This document shows positions 25,261 through 34,617 of a DNA stretch of 55,310 nucleotides, in pieces. The DNA comes from Reyranella massiliensis 521 (GTDB lineage Bacteria; Pseudomonadota; Alphaproteobacteria; Reyranellales; Reyranellaceae). The stretch lies in NCBI GenBank assembly GCA_945860205.1, contig CAMARK010000022.1, forward strand, positions 1 to 55,310, read 5' to 3'. The first letter of the stretch is position 1, and each line of letters opens with the position of its first letter. The position numbers and the translations under genes are program-made. The notes under the pieces are model-generated. The model worked only from the letters and a program-made list of their open reading frames with translations. It was not told the DNA's origin and did not search any database.

Positions 25261-25575
25261 ATGCGCGACCAAGTGACCAAGCAGGGCTTTCGTGGTGCTC
25301 TTGTGGCCGCGGCCGCCGCGGCGGCCGCCTTGGGCGCAGCGAGCAGCGCGGAGGCTGGCGAAGGCAATGGCAAGAAGTATCGGGGCTACTATGCTCCCGG
25401 CTACGTCGTGGTCCCACAGGGATACGTTTATGCCCCCGCGCCCGTCTATTACGCGCCGAGGCCGGTTATGGTCTATCCAGCGCCGGTCATGTATGCGCCG
25501 GCCTATCCCGTCTATGCCGCCCCCTATCCCCCGGTCGGCAGCCTGAACCTCGGCATCAGCCTGCCGCTGCGCTAG
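25261..25575 (+). CDS. Small secreted Tyr/Pro/Ala-rich protein
   Basis: A 104-residue protein with an alanine-rich signal peptide (VAAAAAAAALGAASSAEAG). A low-complexity mature region of YAPAPVYYAPRPVMVYPAPVMYAPAYPVYAAPYPP repeats follows, ending in LNLGISLPLR. Such PVYYAP repeats occur in small envelope proteins of alphaproteobacteria, often ending in a beta-strand-like tail. The ATG at 25261 has an ideal GGAGG; an in-frame TTG at 25246 is rejected. No function is known. It is a single gene before the leuA leader. Confidence 0.8.
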   Translation: MRDQVTKQGFRGALVAAAAAAAALGAASSAEAGEGNGKKYRGYYAPGYVVVPQGYVYAPAPVYYAPRPVMVYPAPVMYAPAYPVYAAPYPPVGSLNLGISLPLR

Positions 25576-25658
25576 GCAGTATCTCCGGAACGACCCTTTC
25601 CGCTTGCTCGCGCCTCGCGGTTGACGCGCGCCCCCAAATCGGGGAAGTTCGCGCCAAC

Positions 25659-25694
25659 ATGCTGCGACTGACGACGCTTCGACTTATCGGCTGA
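25659..25694 (+). CDS. Leucine-rich leader peptide of leuA
   Basis: An ATG preceded by GGGGAAG opens an 11-codon frame, MLRLTTLRLIG, followed by TGA. Four of the ten codons after the start are leucine and one is isoleucine. It lies 137 bp before the 2-isopropylmalate synthase gene in a G+C-rich, hairpin-forming leader. Leader peptides rich in the end product are the hallmark of transcription attenuation, which has been predicted for leuA in proteobacteria. The peptide itself is short, so the case rests on composition and position. Confidence 0.65.
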   Translation: MLRLTTLRLIG

Positions 25695-27529
<1,835 letters not shown>

Positions 27530-27644
27530 GCCCGTGGCGAAGCCGCTCCCCACGCCACGGCCGGCCACCGGGTCCAGCGTCAGGTCCAACCTGGCGGTTC
27601 CGCCCGACCCCAGCTCGCCGCTCCGGCGGCGGGAGGGGCCGGTC

Positions 27645-27863
27645 ATGCGCGCGGTGCGGTTCGTCTGGAACGTGGCGATCTCGCTGATGCTGGGGACGAT
27701 GATCGGCCTCATCGGCCATCAGTTCGCGGCCGATGCCATTGCCCGCCTGTGGCCCGAGATCGCCTTCGTGGCCGACGCGGCGCGGGCCTTCTTCTGGCTC
27801 CTCGGGCTCGGCGCCTCGGGCGTATTGTTCTTTTCGTACTATCTCGACGACACCGCCCGTTAG
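27645..27863 (+). CDS. Small membrane protein of unknown function
   Basis: A 72-residue protein with two hydrophobic helices (VWNVAISLMLGTMIGLIGHQF and AFFWLLGLGASGVLFFSYYL) joined by a short loop. The ATG at 27645 has GGGAGGGG upstream. It lies 17 bp before tldE and may be co-transcribed with it. No family was recognised. Confidence 0.6.
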   Translation: MRAVRFVWNVAISLMLGTMIGLIGHQFAADAIARLWPEIAFVADAARAFFWLLGLGASGVLFFSYYLDDTAR

Positions 27864-27880
27864 CGCGTAGAACCGGCGTC

Positions 27881-29245
27881 ATGGCCAAAGCAAAGAAATC
27901 CGCCCCCTCCCAAGCCCCCGACGCTGACCTCCTCTCAGACCTCCTGAAATGGGCAAAAGCCGCCGGCGCCGATTCGGCCGATGCGCTCTACGTCAACGGC
28001 GAGTCGATCTCGGTCGCCCAGCGGCTCGGCCGGCGCGAGAAGCTCGAGAGCAGCGAGGGCCGCGACCTTGGCCTCCGCGTATTCGTGGGCAAGCGCCAGG
28101 CCTTCGTCTCCTCGACCGACTTCGCGCCCAGGGCGCTCCGGACCGTCGCGCAACGCGCCGTCGACATGGCGCGCGCAGTCCCTGAGGACCCCGTCTGCGG
28201 CATCGCCCCCGAGGAGCTGCTGGCCCGTTCCTGGCCCGACCTCGATCTCGACGACAAGGGCCGGCCCTCGGCCAGGAAGCTGCTGGCGCTGGTCGCGGAG
28301 GCCGAGGACGCCGCCCGCGCCGTCAAGGGCGTCACCAATTCCGAGGGTGCCGAGGCGGGCTGGGGCCGCTCCTCCGTCATGCTGGCCGCCAGCAACGGCT
28401 TTTCCGGCGGCTATAGCCGCGGCGGCTGGTCGCTCTCCTGCTCGGTGGTGGGCGGCGAAGGCACCGGCATGGAACGCGACTACGAATGGACGAGCGCGGT
28501 CCACTTCGAGGATCTGATGTCGCCGGCCCGGGTCGGACGCAACGCCGGCAAGTTCGCGGTCCGCCGCCTCAACCCGCGCAAGGCCTCGAGCGCCCGCGTG
28601 CCCGTGGTCTACGACCGCCGCGTCTCGGGCGGGCTGATCGGCCATCTCGCCAGCGCCATCAACGGCCGCGCCGTGGCGCGCGGCACGTCGTTCCTGAAGG
28701 ACGCGATGGGCAAGAAGGTCTTCGCGGACGGCATCCGCATCCTCGACAATCCGTTGCGCAAGCGCGGGCTGGGCAGCCGGCCGTTCGATGCCGAGGGCCT
28801 GGCCACCAAGCGCACCGCGGTGATCGACGATGGCCGCCTCACGACCTGGCTGCTCGACCTCGCGGCGGCCCGCCAGCTCAACCTCAAGCCGACCGGCCAT
28901 GCCTCGCGCGGCGTCTCTGGCCCGCCCTCGCCCAGCACGTCGAATTTCTATCTCGAGAAGGGCAAGCTCTCGGTCGACGAGTTGATCGGCGACATCAAGA
29001 GCGGTCTTTTCATCACAGACCTGATCGGCTTCGGCATCAACGGTGTCACCGGCGATTACAGCCGCGGCGCCTCGGGCTTCTGGATCGAGAAGGGCAAGCT
29101 CGCCTGGCCGGTGAGCGGAATCACCGTCGCCGGCAACCTGAAAGACATGTTCCTGAACATGACGCCGGCCAGCGACCTCCAGTTCAAGAGCTCGACCAAC
29201 GCCCCGACCGTGAGAATTGAAGGGTTGACCGTCGCCGGCTCGTGA
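27881..29245 (+). CDS. pmbA: TldE/PmbA, partner of TldD
   Basis: A 454-residue protein of the TldD/PmbA fold without a zinc motif, as expected for the non-catalytic subunit. It has ADSADALYVNGESISVAQRLGRREKLESSEGRDLGLRVFVG near the N-terminus and the closing TLxVAGNLKDMF-like segment GITVAGNLKDMFLNMTPASDL. The GLLGHL-like RRVSGGLIGHLASAINGRAVARGTSFLKD replaces the protease motif. With TldD (3655-5103) it would form the heterodimer that degrades unfolded peptides. mltB-type transglycosylase follows 13 bp downstream. Confidence 0.93.
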   Translation: MAKAKKSAPSQAPDADLLSDLLKWAKAAGADSADALYVNGESISVAQRLGRREKLESSEGRDLGLRVFVGKRQAFVSSTDFAPRALRTVAQRAVDMARAVPEDPVCGIAPEELLARSWPDLDLDDKGRPSARKLLALVAEAEDAARAVKGVTNSEGAEAGWGRSSVMLAASNGFSGGYSRGGWSLSCSVVGGEGTGMERDYEWTSAVHFEDLMSPARVGRNAGKFAVRRLNPRKASSARVPVVYDRRVSGGLIGHLASAINGRAVARGTSFLKDAMGKKVFADGIRILDNPLRKRGLGSRPFDAEGLATKRTAVIDDGRLTTWLLDLAAARQLNLKPTGHASRGVSGPPSPSTSNFYLEKGKLSVDELIGDIKSGLFITDLIGFGINGVTGDYSRGASGFWIEKGKLAWPVSGITVAGNLKDMFLNMTPASDLQFKSSTNAPTVRIEGLTVAGS

Positions 29246-29258
29246 TATCCTCACGGCC

Positions 29259-30467
29259 ATGACCCCCTTCACAAAACTGACGCTCCTCGCCGCAACGACG
29301 GCGCTCTTTTCAACGCCGCTCGCCCCCGCATTTGCGCAAGCGGGCGACTTCCGCGACTGCCTGCAGGGCATCAAGGCCGAGGCGACACGCCAGGGTGTGC
29401 CGGCGGCCGTCGCCGACAAGGCCTTCCAGGGCCTGACGCCCGACCAGAAGGTGATCGACCTCGATGGACGGCAGCCGGAATTCTCGCTGACCTACGGCAA
29501 GTATGTCGGTGGCTCGGTGACGGCTGACCGTATCGTCAAGGGCCAGCAGCGGATGGCGCAGCACCGCACGCTGCTCGATGCGCTGCAGGCCGAGTACGGC
29601 GTGCCGCCGCAATACATCATGGCCTTCTGGGGCGTCGAGACCAACTACGGCACCTTCATGGGCGACTTCCGCGTCGTCCGCTCCGTGGCGACGCTTGCCT
29701 GCATGACCAAGCGCACCGTCTTCTTCTCGAACGAGACCGTGCAGGCGCTGCGCATCCTCAACATGAACCACATGACCAGCGAGCAGATGCGCGGCTCCTG
29801 GGCCGGCGCCATGGGCAACATGCAGTTCATGCCGTCGACCTTCACCAAGTGGGCGGTCGACCGCGACGGCAACGGCCGCATCGACATCTGGAACAGCCTG
29901 CCCGACGCCTTCGCCTCGGCCGCCAACTTTTTGCGCGGTATCGGCTTCAAGCCGGGCCTGCCGTCGAGCGAGGAAGTGGTGCTGCCCAAGGGCTTCGCGC
30001 TCGACCAGGCCGACAATTCGATCGAAAAGCCAGTCCGGGCCTGGACGGCACTGGGCGTCAAGAAGGCGGGCGGCGGCGCCCTGCCCGCGTCCGACGAGCC
30101 CGCGTCGATCATCCTGCCGGCCGGCTTCCGCGGCCCCGCCTTCATCCTCTATCCCAACTTCAAGGCGGTGATGAACTGGAACCGCTCCACGCTCTATGCG
30201 CTGTCGGTCGGCATCCTTGCCCGCCAGATCGCGGGCGGCCCGGGTGTCCAGCAGGCACCACCGGCCGACGACGAGCCGCTGTCGCGCGACACCGTGATCG
30301 ACATCCAGAATCGGCTGGCCCGGCTCGGCCTCTACAAGGACGACACCGACGGGCTTCTAGGCCCCAAGACCCGCTCGGCACTGCGTCTCTTCCAGCAGCA
30401 ACAGGCGCTGCCGGCGGACGGCCATCCCTCGGCCGAGACGGTGCGCAAGCTGCAGGCGGTACGTTAA
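29259..30467 (+). CDS. Lytic murein transglycosylase (MltB/SltB family) with peptidoglycan-binding domain
   Basis: A 402-residue exported enzyme. It has a signal peptide (LTLLAATTALFSTPLAPAFAQA) and a catalytic domain with AFWGVETNYGTFMG, in which the glutamate of GVETNYG is the catalytic acid. AGAMGNMQFMPSTFTKWAVD and DIWNSLPDAFASAANFL follow. A C-terminal PG_binding_1 domain contains IDIQNRLARLGLYKDDTDGLLGPKTRSALRLFQQQQ. It cleaves the MurNAc-GlcNAc bond in the periplasm. It is the last gene of a rightward run with tldE. Confidence 0.95.
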   Translation: MTPFTKLTLLAATTALFSTPLAPAFAQAGDFRDCLQGIKAEATRQGVPAAVADKAFQGLTPDQKVIDLDGRQPEFSLTYGKYVGGSVTADRIVKGQQRMAQHRTLLDALQAEYGVPPQYIMAFWGVETNYGTFMGDFRVVRSVATLACMTKRTVFFSNETVQALRILNMNHMTSEQMRGSWAGAMGNMQFMPSTFTKWAVDRDGNGRIDIWNSLPDAFASAANFLRGIGFKPGLPSSEEVVLPKGFALDQADNSIEKPVRAWTALGVKKAGGGALPASDEPASIILPAGFRGPAFILYPNFKAVMNWNRSTLYALSVGILARQIAGGPGVQQAPPADDEPLSRDTVIDIQNRLARLGLYKDDTDGLLGPKTRSALRLFQQQQALPADGHPSAETVRKLQAVR

Positions 30468-30634
30468 GGACGCGATTTTACGGACACGAGTTGTCCGGAA
30501 TCTGTCTGTCCAGAAATTCGCAAATCGCCGGCCCGCTTGAACCGGACGATTCTTTTCGACTCAGGCCCGAATCGCGGACCTGTCTGAAAAATCGAAGGCT
30601 TAGGCCGACAAGACCAGCATCGCGTTCGGCCACG
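30468..30634. other. Spacer after the transglycosylase gene; small hairpin
   Basis: Within this convergent gap, CGGACA-CGAGT-TGTCCG (30481-30497) forms a 6-bp hairpin 14 bases after the transglycosylase stop. Several CTGTCTG and CCGGAC words follow. No reading frame or RNA gene was recognised. Confidence 0.35.
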
Positions 30635-30668
30635 AAAAAGGCCGCTCCAGGCAAGTGACCGGGCGGCC
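30635..30668 (-). terminator. Rho-independent terminator (minus strand) after dagK
   Basis: On the minus strand GGCCGC and GCGGCC pair around an 17-base interior with further CCGG/CTGG-type pairing, followed by five T. It lies about 100 bp beyond the diacylglycerol kinase stop and would end its transcript or that of a short RNA starting near 30700. Confidence 0.65.
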
Positions 30669-30706
30669 CGCGCAATGGATGCACGTCGTGGCGACGATAT
30701 CAGGAA

Positions 30707-30737
30707 TATAGCACCAAACCTGCTGAACTTGCAACTT
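30707..30737 (-). promoter_or_regulatory. Conserved gene-end element, copy B (promoter-like)
   Basis: AACCTGCTGAACTTGCAACT (30717-30736) is identical to copy A at 13604-13623 and is again preceded by TAGCA. On the minus strand it offers TTGCAA, 18 bp, TATATT and then, about 40-65 bases on, a terminator. Both copies lie just past the 3' end of a leftward gene. It is either a short-RNA promoter or a conserved 3' element. Confidence 0.4.
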
Positions 30738-30765
30738 TAGTAATCTGACTTTACTTTTCCTGCCG

Positions 30766-31692
30766 TCACGCCGCCGGCCGCAGCAGCCGGATGGCGCCCG
30801 CGGCGAGGGCGATCGACACCGGCAGAGTGAGCGCGTCGTCGCCGTCGATCTGCACGGGCTGGCGGCGCGCCTCGCCAGCATCGCTCAGCACCGAGACGCG
30901 GATATCGTGGCCCGCGATCACGCGATAGCCCGCGGTGCGCGGCAGCCGGCCCAGCAGCAGGGCCAGGCCGAAACGCAGGGTCTGCGAGCGGCCCCAGCGC
31001 TCGAACAGGCAGACATGCAGGAGCGGAAGACCGAGTGCGGCTTCGGGCGCCACGATATAGGGCCCGGCGTAGAGACGGCCGTGCGTCACGATCACCGATG
31101 CCGCCTCGTGGCGGACGCCGTCGATCTCGACGGCATAACGCACCGGGCGGTAGCGGCGGGCCTCGACCAGCGAACGCCAGACGTAGGCCGCCCGGCCGAG
31201 GCGGCGTTTCAGCGGCGCGCTGACGCCGGCCACGACCTTGGCGTCGAAACCGGCGCCTGCCATCAGCGAGAACTGCCGCGTCTTGCCGGCGCCGCTGGCC
31301 TCGCCGGGCTGCATCAGGATTTCGCGGCCGGCCGTCAGGGTCTGCGCCAGGGCAGCAGCCGAGAAACCGAGGCCCAGCTCATGCGCCAGCACATTGGCGG
31401 TCCCCAGCGGCACGATGCCCAAGGCCGGTCCTGCCCCGCCGCGGCTGGCGAGCCCGTTCACCACCTCGTTAATGGTGCCGTCGCCGCCGGCCACGGCAAT
31501 CACGGCATAGCGGGCAGCATCGCAGGTCTCGGCGATCCGCCGCGCATCGCCGGCGGCGGCGGTCTCCACCAGGTCGACCGTCCAGCCCAGCGCGCGCACG
31601 CGGCGCGCCACGGCATCGACCAGCCCGCGGCGGCGGCGGCCGGCGGTTGGATTGAGAATGAGCAGGACGGCGCGATTTGAGGCGAATGTCAT
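30766..31692 (-). CDS. Diacylglycerol/lipid kinase (DagK/YegS type)
   Basis: A 308-residue soluble lipid kinase. It has the nucleotide-binding loop VAGGDGTINEVVNGL (GGDGT at 69-73), the upstream LILNPTAGRRRRG, and PLGTANVLAHELGLG, all diagnostic of the DAGK catalytic family. It would phosphorylate diacylglycerol (or a related lipid) to phosphatidic acid at the inner membrane face. It is divergent from plcP, and its start codon lies inside a Pho-box-like sequence, so phosphate control of both directions is possible. Confidence 0.9.
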   Translation of the reverse strand: MTFASNRAVLLILNPTAGRRRRGLVDAVARRVRALGWTVDLVETAAAGDARRIAETCDAARYAVIAVAGGDGTINEVVNGLASRGGAGPALGIVPLGTANVLAHELGLGFSAAALAQTLTAGREILMQPGEASGAGKTRQFSLMAGAGFDAKVVAGVSAPLKRRLGRAAYVWRSLVEARRYRPVRYAVEIDGVRHEAASVIVTHGRLYAGPYIVAPEAALGLPLLHVCLFERWGRSQTLRFGLALLLGRLPRTAGYRVIAGHDIRVSVLSDAGEARRQPVQIDGDDALTLPVSIALAAGAIRLLRPAA

Positions 31693-31703
31693 CTGACTGT
31701 CAC
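31686..31703 (+). promoter_or_regulatory. Pho box candidate upstream of plcP-agt
   Basis: ATGTCAT-CTGA-CTGTCAC matches the PhoB consensus CTGTCAT-N4-CTGTCAY at 13 of 14 defined positions. A weaker third repeat, GATTCAC, follows in 11-bp phase at 31708-31714. It lies 112 bp before the plcP start and covers the start codon (31690-31692) of the divergent lipid kinase. A clear -10 at the usual distance for plcP was not seen, so the start point is uncertain. Confidence 0.7.
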
Positions 31704-31814
31704 AACCGATTCACGGCCACGCAACGGCCTCCATACACAATCTGCTGCGTGTCGTGCAATCGCGCCCGACAGATTTAGTGCTGGCCGGGTTTTTATCCAC
31801 ATGACCGTGCCCTC

Positions 31815-32633
31815 ATGACGATGATCGAGCGTCATCAACCTGCCCGCCATCGCGCCATCTTCCTGTCCGACATCCATCTCGGGACAAGGGGGTGCCAGGC
31901 AGAGCTGTTGCTCGACTTCCTGAAGAAGAACGAGAGCGAGCATCTGTTCCTCGTCGGCGACATCGTCGATGGCTGGCGCCTGAAGCGCTGGTGGTACTGG
32001 CCGCGGAGCCACAACGACGTCGTCCAGAAGATCATGCGCAAGGCGCGCAAGGGCACCAACGTGGTCTACATCCCCGGCAACCACGACGAGGCGGCGCGGC
32101 AATACTGCCAGCTCACCTTCGGCGACGTGCGGGTCGAGGACGAGGTGATCTACGAGACGCCCGAGGGCCGCAAGCTGCTGATCATCCACGGCGACCAGTT
32201 CGATGGCATCGTGCGCTATGCCCGCTGGCTCGCCATCACCGGCGACTGGGCCTATTCCGCGGCGCTCCGCCTCAACACCTGGTTCAACTGGGGCCGCCGC
32301 CGGCTCGGCCTGCCCTACTGGTCGCTGTCGGCGTTCCTGAAGCACAAGGTCAAGAACGCCGTCCAGTTCATCGACAACTTCGAGCATGCGGTCGCCAACG
32401 AAGCCCGCCGGCGCGGCGTCGACGGCGTGGTTTGCGGCCACATCCATCACGCCGAGATCCGCGACATCGACGGCATCCTCTACTGCAACGACGGCGACTG
32501 GGTCGAAAGCTGCACCGCACTGGTCGAGGATTTCGAGGGTCGCCTGCGCATCGTGCGCTGGGCCGAGGAGCATGCGCGCGAGACGTCGCGGCTGCCGGTG
32601 CGGCTCGAGCCGGTCCGGCTGGCCGCGGAGTAG
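31815..32633 (+). CDS. plcP: PlcP-type phospholipase C (metallophosphoesterase)
   Basis: A 272-residue calcineurin-like phosphoesterase. Metal ligands are visible in order: SDIHLG (D19, H21), VGDIVDGW (D49), PGNHDE (N89, H90), IIHGDQFD (H125) and CGHIHHAEI (H209, H211). The long WYWPRSHNDVVQKIMRKARKG and YCNDGDWVESCTALVE segments match PlcP of Sinorhizobium/Agrobacterium. PlcP degrades phospholipids to diacylglycerol during phosphate limitation. The family is often annotated as LpxH, but the immediate neighbour agt and the Pho box favour PlcP. The agt gene follows after 5 bp. Confidence 0.85.
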   Translation: MTMIERHQPARHRAIFLSDIHLGTRGCQAELLLDFLKKNESEHLFLVGDIVDGWRLKRWWYWPRSHNDVVQKIMRKARKGTNVVYIPGNHDEAARQYCQLTFGDVRVEDEVIYETPEGRKLLIIHGDQFDGIVRYARWLAITGDWAYSAALRLNTWFNWGRRRLGLPYWSLSAFLKHKVKNAVQFIDNFEHAVANEARRRGVDGVVCGHIHHAEIRDIDGILYCNDGDWVESCTALVEDFEGRLRIVRWAEEHARETSRLPVRLEPVRLAAE

Positions 32634-32638
32634 CCCGG

Positions 32639-33706
32639 TTGCGCATCGCCATCATCTCCGATGCCTGGCGACCGCAGATCAACGGCGTCGTCCGCACCAC
32701 CGAGACGGTCTCGCAGATCCTGGGCGCCCAGGGCCACGAGGTGGAGGTCTTCGGACCCGACCGCTTCCATACACTGCCCTGCCCGACCTATCCCGAGATC
32801 CGCCTCTCACTGTTTCCGTCGGGGCGCCTCACTCACATGCTGAAGCTGTTCGCGCCCGACGCCATCCACGTGGTGACCGAAGGCCCGCTCGGCTGGGCTG
32901 CCCGCGCCTTTTGCCTGAAGCGCAGCATTCCCTTCACCTCGGCCTACCACACGCGCTTCCCCGAATACGTGCATGCCCGCATCCGCCTGCCGATCTCGTG
33001 GAGCTACGCTTTCGTGCGGCGCTTCCATGCGCCGTCGGCGGGCGTGCTGGTGGTGGCGCAGACGATCCGCGACGAGCTGGCGGCGCAAGGCTTCAAGAAC
33101 CTCGTGCCATGGTCGCGCGGCGTCGACATCACGGCCTTCAAGCCGCGCCTCAGGGACGCGCACGAGGGCGAACGGCCGATCTGGCTCTATGCCGGCCGTG
33201 TCGCCATCGAGAAGAACATAAAGGCCTTCCTCGATCTCGACCTGCCCGGCACCAAGTGGGTGGTGGGTGGCGGGCCGCAGCTCGCCGAACTCAAGCGTCG
33301 CTACGGCGGCCCCCAAAACAAGGGCATAGAATTCTTCGGCTCCGTCGGTACCGAGGAGCTGTCGATGCGCTACGCTCAGGCAGACTGCTTCGTCTTCCCC
33401 AGCCGCACCGACACGTTCGGCCTCGTCATGGTCGAGGCGTTGGCGTCGGGCGTGCCGGTTGCAGGCTATCCCGTGCCCGGCCCGCTCGATGTCGTCACGG
33501 TGCCTGAGGTGGGCGCCGTGAGTGAGGACCTGCGCGCCGCCTGCCTCAAGGCTGTTGCCGGCGATCCGGCGGCCTGCCGGCGCCATGCCGAGAGCTTCAC
33601 CTGGACCCGATGCGCCGAGCAGTTCCTTGCCAACCTGCGCCAGATCCCGCGCGGTGCCTGGCAGCCGCTCAAGGGTCGCGTCATGCCCGACGCGGCCGCG
33701 TCCTGA
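32639..33706 (+). CDS. agt: GT4 glycosyltransferase, Agt-like (glycosyl-diacylglycerol synthase)
   Basis: A 355-residue GT-B glycosyltransferase. The N-terminus is RIAIISDAWRPQINGVVRTTETVSQ, the sugar-nucleotide domain carries LYAGRVAIEKNIKAFLDL, and the E-x7-E region is SRTDTFGLVMVEALASGVP. In Agrobacterium the gene next to plcP, agt, makes glucosyl- and glucuronosyl-diacylglycerol under phosphate starvation; the identical arrangement here supports that role. The start is TTG at 32639 (GCGGAG upstream), as no other start is in frame. It shares the proposed PhoB promoter. Confidence 0.8.
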   Translation: MRIAIISDAWRPQINGVVRTTETVSQILGAQGHEVEVFGPDRFHTLPCPTYPEIRLSLFPSGRLTHMLKLFAPDAIHVVTEGPLGWAARAFCLKRSIPFTSAYHTRFPEYVHARIRLPISWSYAFVRRFHAPSAGVLVVAQTIRDELAAQGFKNLVPWSRGVDITAFKPRLRDAHEGERPIWLYAGRVAIEKNIKAFLDLDLPGTKWVVGGGPQLAELKRRYGGPQNKGIEFFGSVGTEELSMRYAQADCFVFPSRTDTFGLVMVEALASGVPVAGYPVPGPLDVVTVPEVGAVSEDLRAACLKAVAGDPAACRRHAESFTWTRCAEQFLANLRQIPRGAWQPLKGRVMPDAAAS

Positions 33707-33723
33707 CACGGCGCCGCCGGCGC

Positions 33724-34590
33724 TCAGGGCAAGTGCATGAGGGCGCGGCCCGCCCGCAGCACGGTGCCCTCGCCGATGTCGCCGCAGAGCCTGAAACCTT
33801 TCGGCGCAAACACGATGATCGTCGATCCATGTTCGAACCAGCCGAGTTCCTCGCCCTTGCAGAAGGACGCATCGCAATCGATCTCAGCGGCGCCGCGGTA
33901 GTTCATGTTCATCGTCACGTCGAGGAAATGCAGCCGGATGCTGGCGACGAGGATCGCCGCGACCGGCACCAGGGTCACGAGGTGACCGGAGTCGCGCAGC
34001 CGTGTGCGGATCACCGCGCGCTCGTTCTTGCAGAACAGCTCGGCGACGCGCTTCAGCGCGATCGGATTGACGTTCCAGGTATCGCCCGAAATGTAGGTCA
34101 CGTGTTCCACCGTGCCGTCGCCGGGGGCGTGGAACCGATGGTACATGCTCGACGTCAGCCGGATCGTCACGTAGCGGCCATCCCGGTAGGCATCGACCAG
34201 CGCCGGATCGTGCAGCAGGTCGCGCAGCGCATAGGGAAATCCCTTGGCTTGGAGCAATTCGGTCCCGGCGATCGTTCCATGGGCGCCGACAATGCCGTCG
34301 CACGGACTGGCCAGAACCTGCGGATCGACATCGAACGGCCGGGCCCCAGGTTTCAATTCGCGCGTAAAACAGGCGTGGAGACTCTTGAAGCTCTGCGACC
34401 TGGCTTCGCGGAGGTCGAGGTCGGCGAACAGGCGCCAGATCGCGATCGACGCCCGCGCCACAAGAGGATTCTCGATCCGGCTGAACCAGCCCAGGAAGCG
34501 GGTCGCGAACCGGCGCGGAATGCGGTTCGTCAGCAGGAAGTTGATGTCCTCGTGCTGCAGCACCTTCGCGAGTTCGGAACGAATTGTCAT
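33724..34590 (-). CDS. psd: Phosphatidylserine decarboxylase
   Basis: A 288-residue pyruvoyl enzyme that makes phosphatidylethanolamine. Catalytic elements are SPCDGIVG (D98), MYHRFHAP (H151/H154) and the self-cleavage site EHGST (S256), where the serine becomes the pyruvoyl group. The N-terminal NFLLTNRIPRRFATRFLGWFSRIENP is typical of the E. coli-like (type I) enzymes. It is convergent with agt and nearly touches the divergent aminotransferase gene (27 bp between starts). It belongs to a wider lipid neighbourhood. Confidence 0.93.
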   Translation of the reverse strand: MTIRSELAKVLQHEDINFLLTNRIPRRFATRFLGWFSRIENPLVARASIAIWRLFADLDLREARSQSFKSLHACFTRELKPGARPFDVDPQVLASPCDGIVGAHGTIAGTELLQAKGFPYALRDLLHDPALVDAYRDGRYVTIRLTSSMYHRFHAPGDGTVEHVTYISGDTWNVNPIALKRVAELFCKNERAVIRTRLRDSGHLVTLVPVAAILVASIRLHFLDVTMNMNYRGAAEIDCDASFCKGEELGWFEHGSTIIVFAPKGFRLCGDIGEGTVLRAGRALMHLP

Positions 34591-34617
34591 TGCCTTCAAG
34601 GGAGCTAGGGAGAATCG

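Noticed and set aside
31815..32633. Assignment as LpxH (UDP-2,3-diacylglucosamine hydrolase)
   Set aside because: The metal motifs fit both, but the insert WYWPRSHNDVVQ, the adjacent Agt-like gene and the Pho box fit PlcP. LpxH cannot be formally excluded without assay.
31892..32640. A frame running through plcP into agt, which would make a 604-residue glycosyltransferase
   Set aside because: The first 250 residues are an out-of-frame shadow of plcP. The real glycosyltransferase begins at TTG 32639 with RIAIISDAW.
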